Assembly: GCA_034336665.1 (NCBI GenBank)
Contig: CM067566.1
Coordinates: forward strand, 20,380,330-20,444,329
DNA: 64,000 nt
Direction: 5' to 3'
Origin: Luscinia megarhynchos
Lineage: Eukaryota; Chordata; Aves; Passeriformes; Turdidae
Position 1 is the first letter of the stretch. The number at the start of each line of letters is the position of its first letter. Positions 1 through 11,880 of the stretch are shown here, piece after piece. The notes under the pieces are model-generated. The model saw nothing but the letters and a program-made list of their open reading frames with translations, made no database searches and was not told where the DNA came from. The translations under genes and the position numbers were made by a program.

Positions 1-2219
1 AACTTTCTTCTTGTTTTTTTATTGTTCTTTTGTTCTTTTTATTTTGTGGGTTTTTTTGTCGTTCAGTTACACTGCCTGAATTCCATTAACTCTTCTAATG
101 CTGTTGCATTAACATACCTACAGCTTATCCTGTATAAACCTTTATTTCTTTAGTTGCATAGTTTTTCACAAGGACTAGTTAACTATACAGTGCCTCCTGG
201 GCTGATTCAAACTTATCAGCATCTAATCCAGTGTTTTCTTTTAAACAGAAAAAGAAAACATTGAAATACACAGATATAGAAGTGACATAACTAGAAAACT
301 ATGAATGCATTACTGTATAGGGTACTGTCACTTTTCAAAATATATAACTTAATTACTCCACACAGTACTTTTCTATCACCTACTATATACATACCTAAAT
401 TTTTATAAATGTCCAAAACTACTGGTAATATTTTCATTTTATAGCATACTCTACTGACAGCCCTCAGATACTGAAGAAATGAAAGCTAATTTTTTCTAAA
501 TTTTTACTAAATTAAAAAATGGGATGCATGGGGAATAAAAATAGATTTTTGAAACAATGATTTTTTAATTCAAGTTGCAAATGCAACTGAGCAATCTTGT
601 ACAAAGACTACTTTTGAGACTTTCTGTTTTTAACATCATAGTTGTAGTCATCTTTATCACTGTGTCACACATCTTTATCACAGTGGAATATAAATTTCAT
701 TTAGATGGCATATATCTGACTAGGTCTAATAAGTATCTAGAAGTCATGTCAGTCTTTTTTCAAAAGACTGAACAAAGGAATAAGGTTTTATCCTTACCAA
801 TATCTATGTAATGCAGAAGTTTCTGTTTGTCTGTAAGCATATAAGAGCAGAACCTGTTTTTAAACCAATTTTTAATTTTAGAAGTATAAAGATCATCTAA
901 GGTCAGGCTATTATCCTCTTACCCATCATTCTGAGAAGTAATCAATGGTACTGCTTATGGGAGTAAAATCTCCCTAATGTGGTGACATGCAGGGCTTGCA
1001 GCCTGATCTGTGGATGTCAGCATCATATTAATAAATCAGTTCTGAAACACTTAACAAGCTACAGGACTTTGAAATTTATTGTAATTTTCAAAATAAAAAC
1101 TGCACAAATCCTAAAAAACCAAAACAAACCAAATAAAATCCCCATATCATAAGAGAATCTATAATAATCCCAAATCAAAAGCAATACTCAATGATAATAA
1201 GGAAGTGATATCAAATGTGCACAGGTTCAGTATAAAACACAAACCAAGAAAGGAACACATAATATTTAGAGGAAGAGAATACCTTTTATTCTCATGGTAA
1301 TATTTCTTAAGAAAGTAATGATTTTATGTTCTGAGTAAATTGTACACAATTTAAAAAGTTCTACTTGAATAATTATACATTCTGTTTGTAATATTTAGTT
1401 CTCTATAATTCTGCTTATCATTATAATATAACAAATTCAGTTTTTTTCTCACTGAAATGAATAGGCAGCCTTTCTTTCTTTATATAACCTTGACATAATA
1501 AATGTAGTCAAAATGTTGATGAATGGTGGTTTGTTTTTTTTTCAAATATCTTTCCAGATGTCAGTGTTGGATGTAACCATGAAAAAAAATTCTGATATTT
1601 GTGTTTCATGTCGGGACTACTTGAATTCTTTTCAATTTTCTTGTTCAGTTTGGGGTTTTGGCTTTCCTCCCCCTTGCAGTGTTAAGGGAGGAAGAGGTCA
1701 ATAGCAGAAGTATCAATGTCCTATGTATTACTGACATGAAAGACACTGAATCAAGACCTTGGGTAAAACAGAGCAGGATGTGAGCTCTCAACTGTGAGAT
1801 TTTGGAAAACAGCTATATATTGCACTCCAAATTCTACTCATTCTAGTATATTTTTAAGGAAGCAATTGATTTCACTAAAACTACATGAAAATGTAATTTT
1901 GGAAACTTCTCAGGTGGTTATAAACACCTAGAAAAGCACAGATTTTTGCCAATTATTCATTAAAAAAAGGTCCTGCTTCAATTTCAAGGTTGAAGTTTAT
2001 CAAGAAAGATTACTGACTTCAAATGTACAGCACAGAAATGATTTTCTCTAAGAACTGTATTCATGTTGCTGCTTACTACCTTTTACACTCCAGGTTATAA
2101 ATGTTTCACTCTATAGCTCTGAAAAATGTACATGCCTCTTCTAAGATATATTCGTGTACATCTACAGAAACCTATTAGCTTGTACCAAAGGAACAAATCA
2201 ACACACAACCCTCCAACAA
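1..2219. other. Unique AT-rich non-coding DNA
   Basis: No gene or recognisable repeat family is visible. The sequence is AT-rich with many homopolymer T and A runs, and all open frames are short and unlike any family I know. The first 60 bases are T-rich low complexity. Confidence 0.6.
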
Positions 2220-2366
2220 TTAAAAAACAAAACAAAAAAACCCCAAAACAAATGACCCCCCAAAAAAACCAAACAAAACCTCCCTCCAAAACCAAATCAA
2301 CCAACTAAACAAACAAACAGACAACCCTCCCAAGAAAAAAAAAACAAAAAAACAAAACCAACAAAA
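2220..2366. repeat. A/C-rich low-complexity tract
   Basis: The plus strand is almost free of G and T: runs of A alternate with runs of C (AAAACCCC, CCAAACAAAACC). Both strands give open frames across it (K/N/P/Q-rich one way, F/V/G/L-rich the other), but these follow from base composition and are not genes. It resembles the T/G-rich tract near 11.7 kb in the opposite orientation. Confidence 0.9.
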
Positions 2367-4820
2367 CATGGTTATATTGCTCTGTGCTACCTTGTTGATT
2401 ACCATAACACCACAAAATGTTAAATATCTCCATGAAATAATGAATGAGACATACAATTGATATTGAGACCTGCTTAAAAGGTAGTTTAGCATAATTGCAG
2501 ACCTATTATTTATTTAAAAAATTATATATTGAAAAGAGTACTTCAAATGAAAATATGGAAAATATTTGTAGACTTGAAATGGAATGCCAGGATGAGTTAT
2601 AGTGTATGATGTGAGCACTAACAGCAGCTGTCAAAATGAATTAACATGTTTGAAATCTTAAAATCAGCAATAAAGAGAAAACAATATTATTACTAATAAT
2701 ATTAAGTTTATTGTATCTAAAAATGTCACACTGGCAACCCTGAGTTTCCTTGTTTATTCAAAATATGGGCAATTCACATCTTGCTCAATTACTGGATTAA
2801 ATCAAGGCAATGTCCTAAGCATACAATAATGTGGAGCATCTGCTAAACACCCAGAGATTTTTTTCTTTAAAAGAGATATGTTTTTATAAATATAAAGGAT
2901 CCAAACACTACACTATCAGAGTATGGGATGCATGTGAACATTTTCTCTCCCCACAATGTTCCTACACCAGATTACTTATTTCTCTGACTAGCTTATGTTG
3001 TTATTTAATTTCTTGTTCTCTTTTTGACCCGGCAACACCTGAACCTTAGAAGTATAACAACATCAGATATCAGATCCAATTATTCTATTTCAGCTTTCTA
3101 GAGATGCTTGCCAGAAAAGCAGGGAATTAATTTCTTTACTCCTTTCTCAGCTTTTCTTTCTTTTTCCAAGTTCAACAAGTAATAAGACAAACAAACCTTT
3201 TTTGATGAAAACCAAGCATATAGTCAAGGAAACAGGTTAAAATTCTGACCACTTCCCATATAGAACATATACTGAAGTGCAGGAGTCTCTTGCAAATCAC
3301 AGTTTTGGCCTCAGAGGGACAATTAGTTAAGTTTTCATATAGCTAACTCTGTCTTGGAAGAAAATAGCATTTCAAATAATCCCTTTCTTATACATTTTAT
3401 GTTGCAGTTTCAGCTTTTTTCTATATCATAATTTGAATCAATTTCTCAGATATGAAAATACTTTCTTCAGTTTTTAGTTAAAAGTGTGCTAAATCTGTAC
3501 TGTAAATTCAGCTATTGATTTCAGCTTTATATTCTGCACATGCTTCTGGGGAGACAACAAATTTCAAGTAGTAATCAGGTATGTTTCTGGATGTAATTAT
3601 TCACTAGACACACATTGATCAATATAATTGTAGTTATACAGACCTCCATATACCCTACCCTGGACATGTGCACTCACACAAAAACAATCACATTTGTTTA
3701 TCTGGAGAAAAATTATGGAAAAGCAAATATTTTTCAATATGCAGAGATACTTGCAAGCAACAGAAATATATGTAAATATTCTTAAATATAGTAAGCAATG
3801 TAACTTTTATATATATACGTGCATGATATCTACTATTTTTTCTTCTATATTGTTTTCCTTTCTTTTTTATTTTTTTCTACTAAAGCACTGCTTAGTGGAC
3901 ATCTAACTGTTATATGCCATTTTCTTTGCAACTATTGCATTTTGAGTGTTTTCTTTTTGTTGGCATCATCTCTAAATTAATATAGTCAATAACAAGCAAT
4001 AAAACCTTCAAGCAATTAATCAGTAAAATAAATAGAACATATACGCAGCTTCTAGATTTAGACTATAAGAACTGCATTTGTAAAATAATTTTCTGATTTT
4101 TTTAATGCCAAATTAGATCAGTTCTCTTTCAAGAAATAGTTCACACATCTTAACAGAATAGTTTTCTATAATTTTTCACTAAGTTGATGCTTTGACGCAT
4201 TTTATTTATACAGCTGTGTTCCAAAGTGGTGTTTAGGGCAAAACTATTTCTAAATGTGAAAAACAGAGAGAAAATATATACTTATTAAGCTTTTATGTTC
4301 CTAATCCCCAAGCCTGGAGGGAATATCTCTTTACCAATATTTTTTCTCCTAAGCACTTACAAATTTTTAAATTATTTGCTGGAGCTCTGGTGAGGACACC
4401 AAGTGAAAAGTGGTTTATGATTCCCGAGGACTTTCTTTCTTTCTATAATTTGAAGAGCTTCCACTGTGTCTCCACTTTCTCCCATATAGTTTCAAGTACT
4501 TGGATCCAAGACTTCTGAACTAGAAATTTAGTCATGGTGTCTTTGCCCAGTCATATACTTTCTACATATGTTCTCCCAAGAAGAGTATTCAGTTATTTTT
4601 GTTGTCAATCTACCCAAAAACTAACCACAGGGGGAAAAAGAGTGGCTAAAGTGGGGAACATACACTTTAGCAAGCCAGAGCGAGGTAAGAATGAGAATAA
4701 AAATATATTTAAATATTTAAAATAAAAATATTTAGGTATATTTGTCCCTATTTTTGTATTTTGTCCCTATGTATGTTTTGTATTTATGACATACGAGCAC
4801 ATACAGTAAATAAATTAAAT
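2367..4820. other. Unique AT-rich non-coding DNA
   Basis: Nothing recognisable was found. There are short polypyrimidine stretches (for example around 3130-3165 and 3845-3880) and no CR1 or LTR signature. Confidence 0.55.
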
Positions 4821-4888
4821 CCTAGTACTACTAATAAATGCTAGTAGTAGTAGTAGTATTATTAGTAGTAGTAGTAGTAGTAGTATTT
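4821..4888. repeat. (AGT)n trinucleotide microsatellite
   Basis: Two blocks of AGT/TAG units, about 4842-4857 and 4863-4885, are separated by a TATTAT interruption. A short reverse-complementary stretch (TAGTACTACTAATAA) lies just upstream at about 4822-4836, so the locus could fold into a hairpin. Confidence 0.92.
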
Positions 4889-6939
4889 ATTTTAACCATC
4901 TATATTTCTTGCTAGTTTATTCAGATTTTTTTGGTATTGTTACTATTAACAACTATTAATGGTAACTATTGTTACTATTGTATTCAAATTAGTAATTTGA
5001 TAAATTCTCTATTTTATTTTGTGGGGATTTTTACCTGTTTCCTTTCAATTCATTGCTGAAGTCCTGATTATCCCAAGTGGGTATTTTTGTAATACCTATA
5101 TTTTTCTTCCATTAGTGTATACTTGTATTAGCTGCAATGTTCTTTTATGAAACTGCCATTGTGTGAACTTACTATTGTTTCCTTTGAGGAAACAATCAGA
5201 TCTGCTTATTTGAATCTATGAATTTTAATATGCACATCTCCCTGTATTAATAAATAAATTTCATCATTTACAATGATCTTTCTTACCCAATTTACCTTTT
5301 AATTTCATGTTCTCAGTCATATTTTGCACTTGATCAGAAACAAAGACAAAAAATCAACAAAAAGTTGATTTGCTTCAACTTCTGTAGCCAAATATTGGCT
5401 CCAACAGACTCCAAGAACTTGCTTGATGATCTCTTACAGATTTCTGCATCTGAATATGTCTCTTTAGTCACAGAGGCACACCTGGTAGTTCTTAATCTTC
5501 AACTGAGTGTGCAACTTCCTGATTCCAGCTGACTGAAGCATCTGTTTCTGCACTGTCTTCTGCAGTTCTCTTCACAAAACACCTCTCCAAGTCATGCTAC
5601 TGTCATGGTGGGCATTCTAGGGACAAGCTGGTCACAACCATAATTTGGGTTAGTAATTTACTTCTTTTATTGTGACAGAATCATTCCTAGCACACAGTGC
5701 TACCCCTTTTCTAAACAAGCAGTCTGCAGAAATCTATTCAAAGATTCAAAGGTTCAAAGGTTCAAAGAGTTCAGGTGATCTATTTCTTATCCATTACTTT
5801 AACTGCTTTTCTATACACTATGTACTTTTCTATTAATTGCAGTGAATCTGTAGTTTTAGTTTTAACTCTAAAGTTATTTAATCAATAGGAGACACTAGGA
5901 ATGCAGTTCATTTTATAAATTTCTGAATGTTATACTTTAGTTATTTTACAGTCAACAGGCCCTCATCCTAGCTGTAGATCTTCATTAAATCTTGGCCTAC
6001 AGACTCCCTTCCTCTTAGCTGTTTTCTTAGTTGTTTATTTGTCATATTCTAAATCAACTGTTATTCTATAAACTCTTTATTTCAATTTTCCAGTTCAGAA
6101 ATCCTCTCCTTCAGCATCATATGGCATTGAATTTTAGTCTATGTTTATAACCCAATGTATTTTTTTCACAAATAAATGCTTCAGTACCTAAATTCCCTTT
6201 TAGCAATAATCAGCCTTGAGGGTGGTATTTTTATTTTTTTTTCCTTTCTACTCGGCCCAGCCACAATCTTATTATTTTGTAATAGAGTAAAGCCTTGATT
6301 TTTTTTCTTCCCTCCCTTTCCCATTGCTACTTTTTCCTAAGCTGCATATATAGCGGTAATCTAATTTAAATTTGGTACTCCATTCAATTATTCATTAAGA
6401 TTTCCAGTTTTAATATTAAAAAAATTTTGCCACAGTTTTAAAGTTGGAGGCATTGATCTGTGGTCCAATGAAAGGGAGACCAGGGTTTCTTTTCCTGATG
6501 GAGTTAAAGCTGAGGAGAGTTTTGCATATGAATAGTTTCCAAGGAACATGACTGACTGGATTTACAATGCTAATTCCTATTCTGAGAAAGCAAACTGAAG
6601 ATGTAGGATTGCATGTTTAAACTGGTATTTGTGAAATGTCCAACAATTTGTCAGAGAAAACATTGCAACAAATTAAGTGCCAGATAGCTATATACATCAT
6701 TAGTATAATTTCTATGTACTCATATACTTTTATATGCATTTATATGCCCTTGGATCTATGTCACTCATTTCAGATTTTGTTAGAAGAATTTACTTGGTAT
6801 TTGACAAGAATTGCAATTTTAAGGCTACTCACTCAAATCAGAGTAACTTTTCCTGGGTTTAATTAGAACTAGAATACTAGAATACTCTAGACATACCTAA
6901 CTCACTATCCAAGTTATTTTAAAAATAACATGATTAGTA
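4889..6939. other. Unique AT-rich non-coding DNA
   Basis: No gene or known element was recognised. A minor direct repeat of about 8 bp (CAAAGGTT-like) occurs three times at about 5742-5768. The stretch 5400-5720 is slightly GC-richer and could be an old, unrecognisable repeat. Confidence 0.5.
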
Positions 6940-7004
6940 GTTTAAATTCAGAGTCCACTTTAAATCAGTGTGATGTCCACTTAGAGTGGACTCAGAATTT
7001 AAAC
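6940..7004. repeat. Near-perfect inverted repeat (foldback) beside CR1
   Basis: The left arm 6940-6959 (GTTTAAATTCAGAGTCCACT) is matched by its reverse complement at 6985-7004 with one mismatch over 20 bp. The spacer is 25 bp. The right arm ends where the adjacent minus-strand CR1 fragment begins, so the foldback marks an atypical junction. Confidence 0.85.
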
Positions 7005-7006
7005 CA

Positions 7007-7700
7007 TTGATGAGGCTGCACCAAAGCTGAATGCAGGGGCATAATCACTTCTCCTGATGGGCTGGTGATGCTGTGCTTGATGCATCCCAGGATGGGTTTG
7101 CTGTCTGGGCTGCCAGGGCACACTGCTGGCTCACATTGAGCTGCTGCTGGCCAGGAGCCCCAGATCCTTCCTGCAGGGCTGCTCTCCAAGCAGACCTCTG
7201 CCAATTTGTACTTCTGCCCAGTCTTATTGAGTCCTTGGTGCAGAATCCAGGACTTGGACTTGCTGAATTTCATCACATTACTCATTGCCCAGTGCTCTAA
7301 GCTGTCTAGATCCCTCTGTGAGGTAAGTCAGCATCCCCTCCCAGTTTGGTATGATCAGTAAACTTGCTAGGGGTGCATTCAACTCTTGGCTCCAGATCAT
7401 TGATTAATATATCAAACAGAACTGAACCACGAGGAATGTCACTGTGACTGGTCACTAGATAGATGTAGTCCCATCCCCACAGCTCTTTGACCTCTGCCCT
7501 TCAACTCTGCCCAGTGCACCAGGAACCTGCTCATCCCACAGCTGGGCAACTTGTCCAGATGGATGGTGTGAGGCACAGTATCAAAAGCATTACTAAAACC
7601 CAGAAAAACTACATCCACTGCACTCCTTCATCCACTAGGCAGGTAACCTCTTCAATATCAGATATGTGTCTCTGTGCATTCACACATCCAGCTATAAAAT
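7007..7700 (-). mobile_element. CR1 LINE fragment, ORF2 reverse-transcriptase part
   Basis: Read on the minus strand this encodes the second half of a CR1 (chicken-repeat-1) ORF2 protein. It has a degenerate strand resembling FSKAFDTVPH (about 7580-7610), then VLFDILINDLE (about 7400-7430). The catalytic FADD box has decayed to FTDH (about 7345-7360). The thumb-like end contains ILGCIK and MPLHSALVQPH (about 7010-7090). Frame breaks and stops make it inactive. The 5' half of the element is missing, and so is the usual CR1 3' UTR with its ATTCTATG tail. The 3' loss is unusual because CR1 copies normally keep that end. The left edge touches a foldback. Confidence 0.9.
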
Positions 7701-7931
7701 AAGGAATATATGCAGATCTATAAAAACAGGAAATCAGTTTCATTTTAGGATTTAACCGTAATGTCTAGGAAAACAATTTTCCAAACCTGGCAATGCAGAA
7801 TTCTATAACAAACTAAGATATTGCATTTATGAAATATAAAATCATATTTATATGAAGCGTAGAATGGATGGTGTCATATCAAAACAGTGTTTAAAAAAAG
7901 GCAGGAAGGTTAATGATTTAATTAGCAAATT
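7701..7931. other. Short unique spacer between CR1 and LTR
   Basis: AT-rich sequence with no recognisable content. It ends at the target-site duplication of the following LTR. Confidence 0.5.
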
Positions 7932-7936
7932 CCAGC
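7932..7936. repeat. Target-site duplication, left copy
   Basis: CCAGC immediately precedes the 5' TG of the solo LTR and is repeated exactly after its 3' CA at 8775-8779. Confidence 0.75.
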
Positions 7937-8774
7937 TGTATTAGATTTATGTGGTAAGGTTTCAATAGTCAAGGGGGCTGCAGGGGTGGCTTTTGTGAGA
8001 AGACACTCTAATCCAGGTCTCACAGAACCAGCTCCAATTGACTCCCAGATGGACCTGTCACTGTAAAAGCTGAGCAGATCAGGAATGCTGCACCCTGTGA
8101 AGAAGAGCATGGTGAAGTAAGCTGGCCCCATGCAGTCAGTGGAGATCCATGGTAGAGCAGATATCCTCTCTGTCAGCTGTCTCCAGTGCCAGAGCAGGTG
8201 TATGTGCCCTGAAATAAGCTGTGTCCCTGAGGAATCTCCTTGGCAGAGCTGGCTCCTGTCAGGATCTGTGCCTCGAGGGAGAAAGGAAACCACAAGAGAG
8301 TAGGTTTTGTGACAGCACATGTGATGCCACAGGGAAGCCACGCTGGAGCTGTCTGTTCCTGGCAGAACATGCCCCGTGTAGAGGACACATGCTGGAGCTG
8401 TTCTTGGAGAATGCAGCCCATGGGAAGGACCCACACTGCAGGATTCTGTGGACTACTGTCTCCTGTGGCAGGGGTCTCACACTGGAATAGAGAAAAAGTG
8501 TGAGGAGAAAGGAGCAGCAGGAGCTGAGCTGTTACTTCCATTCCCCATTTCCTTGTGTCGTTCAGGGCTGGTGAGGTAGTGCTGTTTAACTGGCAATAAA
8601 TTAAATTAATTTCCCAAAGTAGAATCTGTTTAGCCCTTGATGGTAATTGAATTGCTTGGTCCTTCTATCTCTACCTATAAGCTCTTTTTAAGCTCTTCCT
8701 GTTGTGTTGATGGAGGGGGAGTGACAGAGTGGCTTGGTGGGCACCTGGCAGCCAGCCGAGGTCACCATGCCACA
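7937..8774 (+). mobile_element. Solo LTR of an endogenous retrovirus, family A
   Basis: This is a complete LTR-like unit starting TGTATTAG and ending CCACA, flanked by the perfect 5-bp duplication CCAGC (7932-7936 and 8775-8779). Five bases is the size usual for class III (ERVL-type) and some class I elements. The middle consists of degenerate GC-rich units with repeated motifs such as CCCATGGGAAGGACCCACA and ACGCTGGAGC. The 3' part has an AATAAATTAAATTAA stretch (about 8594-8610) and a GGGCACCTGGCAGCCAGCC segment near the end. The same 5' end (TGCATTGGGTTT-like) recurs at 58610 and, inverted, at 43661. No internal retroviral genes adjoin it, so it is the product of LTR-LTR recombination. Open frames in it are composition artefacts. 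Confidence 0.85.
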
Positions 8775-8779
8775 CCAGC
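8775..8779. repeat. Target-site duplication, right copy
   Basis: CCAGC immediately follows the terminal CA of the solo LTR and matches the left copy exactly. Confidence 0.75.
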
Positions 8780-11690
8780 ACAGAATAATGCCACTGAAGC
8801 AAAAAGGAGAATCTCATTTGTGATTTAATAATAGAAGTTCTGCACAAGAGTTTTTCAGTAATTATATTTGTAAGGCCTCAGTGAGTACTGTGTCCTACAT
8901 TTGGCATCTGTCTCAAAAGAATACATGGAGAAATGGAGAAAAGGCTCAGTATGAGGTCAGAAAACATGACCATTGAAGGAAAGAACTCAAGGGAACAAAT
9001 AGATCAGGTCATCCTAAAACTAACTGTCATTATTTGTGTCTCATCTTCACTGAGAGGAAGGGAAAAAAATCTGTACACTTTGAAACAGTAGCATTAGATG
9101 ATAACCATTTTATTTTTTTAACTGTTTGCTTATTCAAGTTTTAGAATTTCTTCTGACTGAAGTTTCTTAATATTATATCTGCAGATGTACTATTTGTGAT
9201 CTTTACTAGTATATAAAAACCTGTCAAATTATTTTTAATGACTCTCAGACTTTATAATACACATGAAAAACTGAGAATTGATGACAAAAACATAATAAAG
9301 CTATAACGTAGTCCATAGTGGTTATAGTGGAAAAGAATAAGATTTTAGCAGTTCCATAAGAAATTTTAATCCTTTAAGTCTCCATTTCACTGTCACAACA
9401 TTACAGAACTCAAAAAGAAAAAAAAAAACCAAAAAAACCCCACCAATTTCCAGTGAGCCATTATTTTATACTTTAAAGAGAATATTTCTAAGTTTCAATA
9501 TTCCATGGAAACTTCAATGGAAAACAAAGAATCTGTTACAAAGTTGTTTGTATTTTGTGAGTAACTTAATTAGACTTTCACCCCTATAAGACTTGGGAAG
9601 GCTTTCTACATAGATATAATGTTGACTTTTACCTCAGTAAATGCAGTTCCATATATTACATTCTATACTGAAATATATCCATAATTAGAATTCTAACGAG
9701 TGATTTTGTAAATTTATAGGATGCATAACCACTTTATGGACATTTTAATTTACTATTTGAATTAGTAGTCCACATTAGTGACATTAGGAAAAAAAATGAA
9801 AAAACCACAAACAATTATAAACACTAAATGGGATTAAGTAAGCATTTTTGTTAGCCCCAAAGCTATCCTGATATAGCTTTATTGTCTTAATCAACTTAGT
9901 TGACTCATTTTACTGCTCTTTTGAGGTGGATGTTGTGGACACATGCTGGGGTACTACTTCACTTCTGCCAAATTAAAAATGATAATTCTCATGCGTGAAA
10001 TAACTGCATGGACTAATGACCAAGTCTCAGCATAATTTGAAGTGAAGCCCCAGCAGGTGGCAAACAATTAAACACATAACATAATATAATATAGTCACAA
10101 GTATTTTTTTCTGCTTCTTTTTTAAAATAAGTAAAGGAAGGGAGAGAAATAAGGAAAGAAAATGCTCCTTTCCTTGAAGAGTGCAAAACTCCATGGATAA
10201 AGTCAGAGGGATAAATGAGGATAAATTTTTAAAAATGCCACTGGAAAGCCACCTAATAATAGAACTCACCCAATTCTAATGTAGAATTTTAACTACAAAA
10301 TAATTGTTTTATTATTAAAGTGTAGTCGTGATTCTACTCCTACTGAAACAAAATTATAAACCCAAAAATTATCAACCCTGAAAAATTATAAACCCCAATC
10401 ATTTTAAACCCCAAAAATTTCTTCAGTAGCAGAATAAACCTTGAAAAACACTTTGACATTTCCTAAGTTTTAAGCCAACTTGAGGAAAAAAATATTAAAT
10501 AATTGTTATTAATTGAATGTGAAAAGAAGCCCTAATCCCAAACACCAAACAAGAATAGCTTCCCCCTACAGAAAGTACTTAATTATTCCTTATTTTTACA
10601 TTGGATCATTTATTTACATGATTCCTAAAAGTGTTATGTGCAAATGCTGAACTTGTCTCTGAGACAGTGATGGGGAAGGTTTTTCTTGAAAAATATGGTT
10701 TTTTTAAGAATGTGGAATGTTTTCAAAATGTTTCAAAAATGCAGTAACTGGATTGTAATTTCAAACATAAACTTAATCAGTTTACAAATATTCATGATCT
10801 GAGTTTCAGATTATTTAATACAAATTTCTATTTCATTGTGAAATTTCAGGTTATTTTAGGAGTTTGGTGGTTGACTATTTAAGGCTATATTTCAACATAT
10901 GCTAAAACATAAATATTTAAGTACTTCTATAGAATGGGCACTTAAGATGCCAGGTAGCTCTTAGCAAAAGAATTAGGGTGTCTCCTGTATTCTGAAACAG
11001 GCCACACATAAAGCAGAAAAGATTGACATAATATTACCTCTTAAAAAAACTCTTTAAAAATCATTAAAATAAAATAAAAACTGACTCAAAATCAGGAAAA
11101 TATTCAGGTTTTGGATATAGAACTACTAGAACATATATAACTTAATAACAAACTGAAGTTATTTTAAAGCAATACCTTCTGTTCTTGCTAAATACTATAA
11201 AACAAGAATAATGTTAAAGATAACAATGAAATCAAGTAGTTAAATTAATATAGAATTTTTTACTCTGTGAAAGCTCTTGAAAGTACTCATAATTTTTGTT
11301 TTGAAGACTATCAGAGAAATGTTGGTTTTCAGGAGTAAACAAAAGAAACCCAGGGCAAGACATTGGAGTTGCTGTATTTGCTTGTTTTTATCTAATGTTA
11401 AGAGGCAATTTGCAGCTGCAGCTATCATTTTAAAAGGCCTTTTTTGGAGAATGTCATGCTGGGAAAACAACTAGAGAGACAAACTTCAAAAGAGCAGATG
11501 AGTACTTTCCCCAGCACAAAGCACTTCTGATAAGGCGACTTTCTCCTTTTAGTCACAGTGTGACGGGAAAACCTGAACAGGAATTTTGTGAAAGGTTTTT
11601 GTCTGAAGAAATGTGGAGTCAGAACAATGTAAGTGTGCTCTATCAAGAACATGGTTTCGTGGAACTCAGTGTTTGTATTCTCTGGTTGTT
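8780..11690. other. Unique AT-rich non-coding DNA
   Basis: No gene was recognised. There is an A-rich patch at 9417-9445. A degenerate direct repeat of the type AAATTATAAACCCC occurs about four times at 10346-10415. Confidence 0.55.
10346..10415. repeat. Degenerate short tandem repeat
   Basis: Four imperfect copies of a roughly 15-24 bp unit built around AAATTATAAACCCC lie in a row, separated by a few bases. It is probably a decaying minisatellite. Confidence 0.55.
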
Positions 11691-11880
11691 CAGGGTTTGG
11701 GGGGTTTTTGGTTGTTGGTTTTGGGGAATTTCTTGTTTTGTTGTTGTGTTTTTTGGTGTGTGGTTTTTTGGTTTGTTTTTTGGGTTTTTGGTTTGGTTTT
11801 TGTTTTTTTTTTTGTTTTTGTTTTTTTGTGTGGTTTTGGGGTTTTTTTGTTTTGGTTTGTTTGGTTTTGTTTTTTGTTTT
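11691..11880. repeat. Strand-asymmetric T/G-only tract
   Basis: For about 190 bp the plus strand is almost purely T and G, with several G runs of three to six in the first 50 bases (GGG, GGGGGG, GGGG) that could support a G-quadruplex. Open frames exist in several phases on both strands, rich in F/G/V/L one way and K/N/P/Q/T the other. They arise from the absence of A and C and are not evidence of genes. Confidence 0.92.

Noticed and set aside
2095..2492. Open frames on both strands over the A/C tract
   Set aside because: Same composition artefact as at 11.7 kb.
5400..5720. Possible old CR1 or L2 copy
   Set aside because: Slightly GC-richer, but none of the diagnostic segments could be lined up.
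7922..8541. 170- and 122-codon minus-strand frames
   Set aside because: They run antisense through a GC-rich solo LTR whose repeated units lack stops; no protein family is recognisable.
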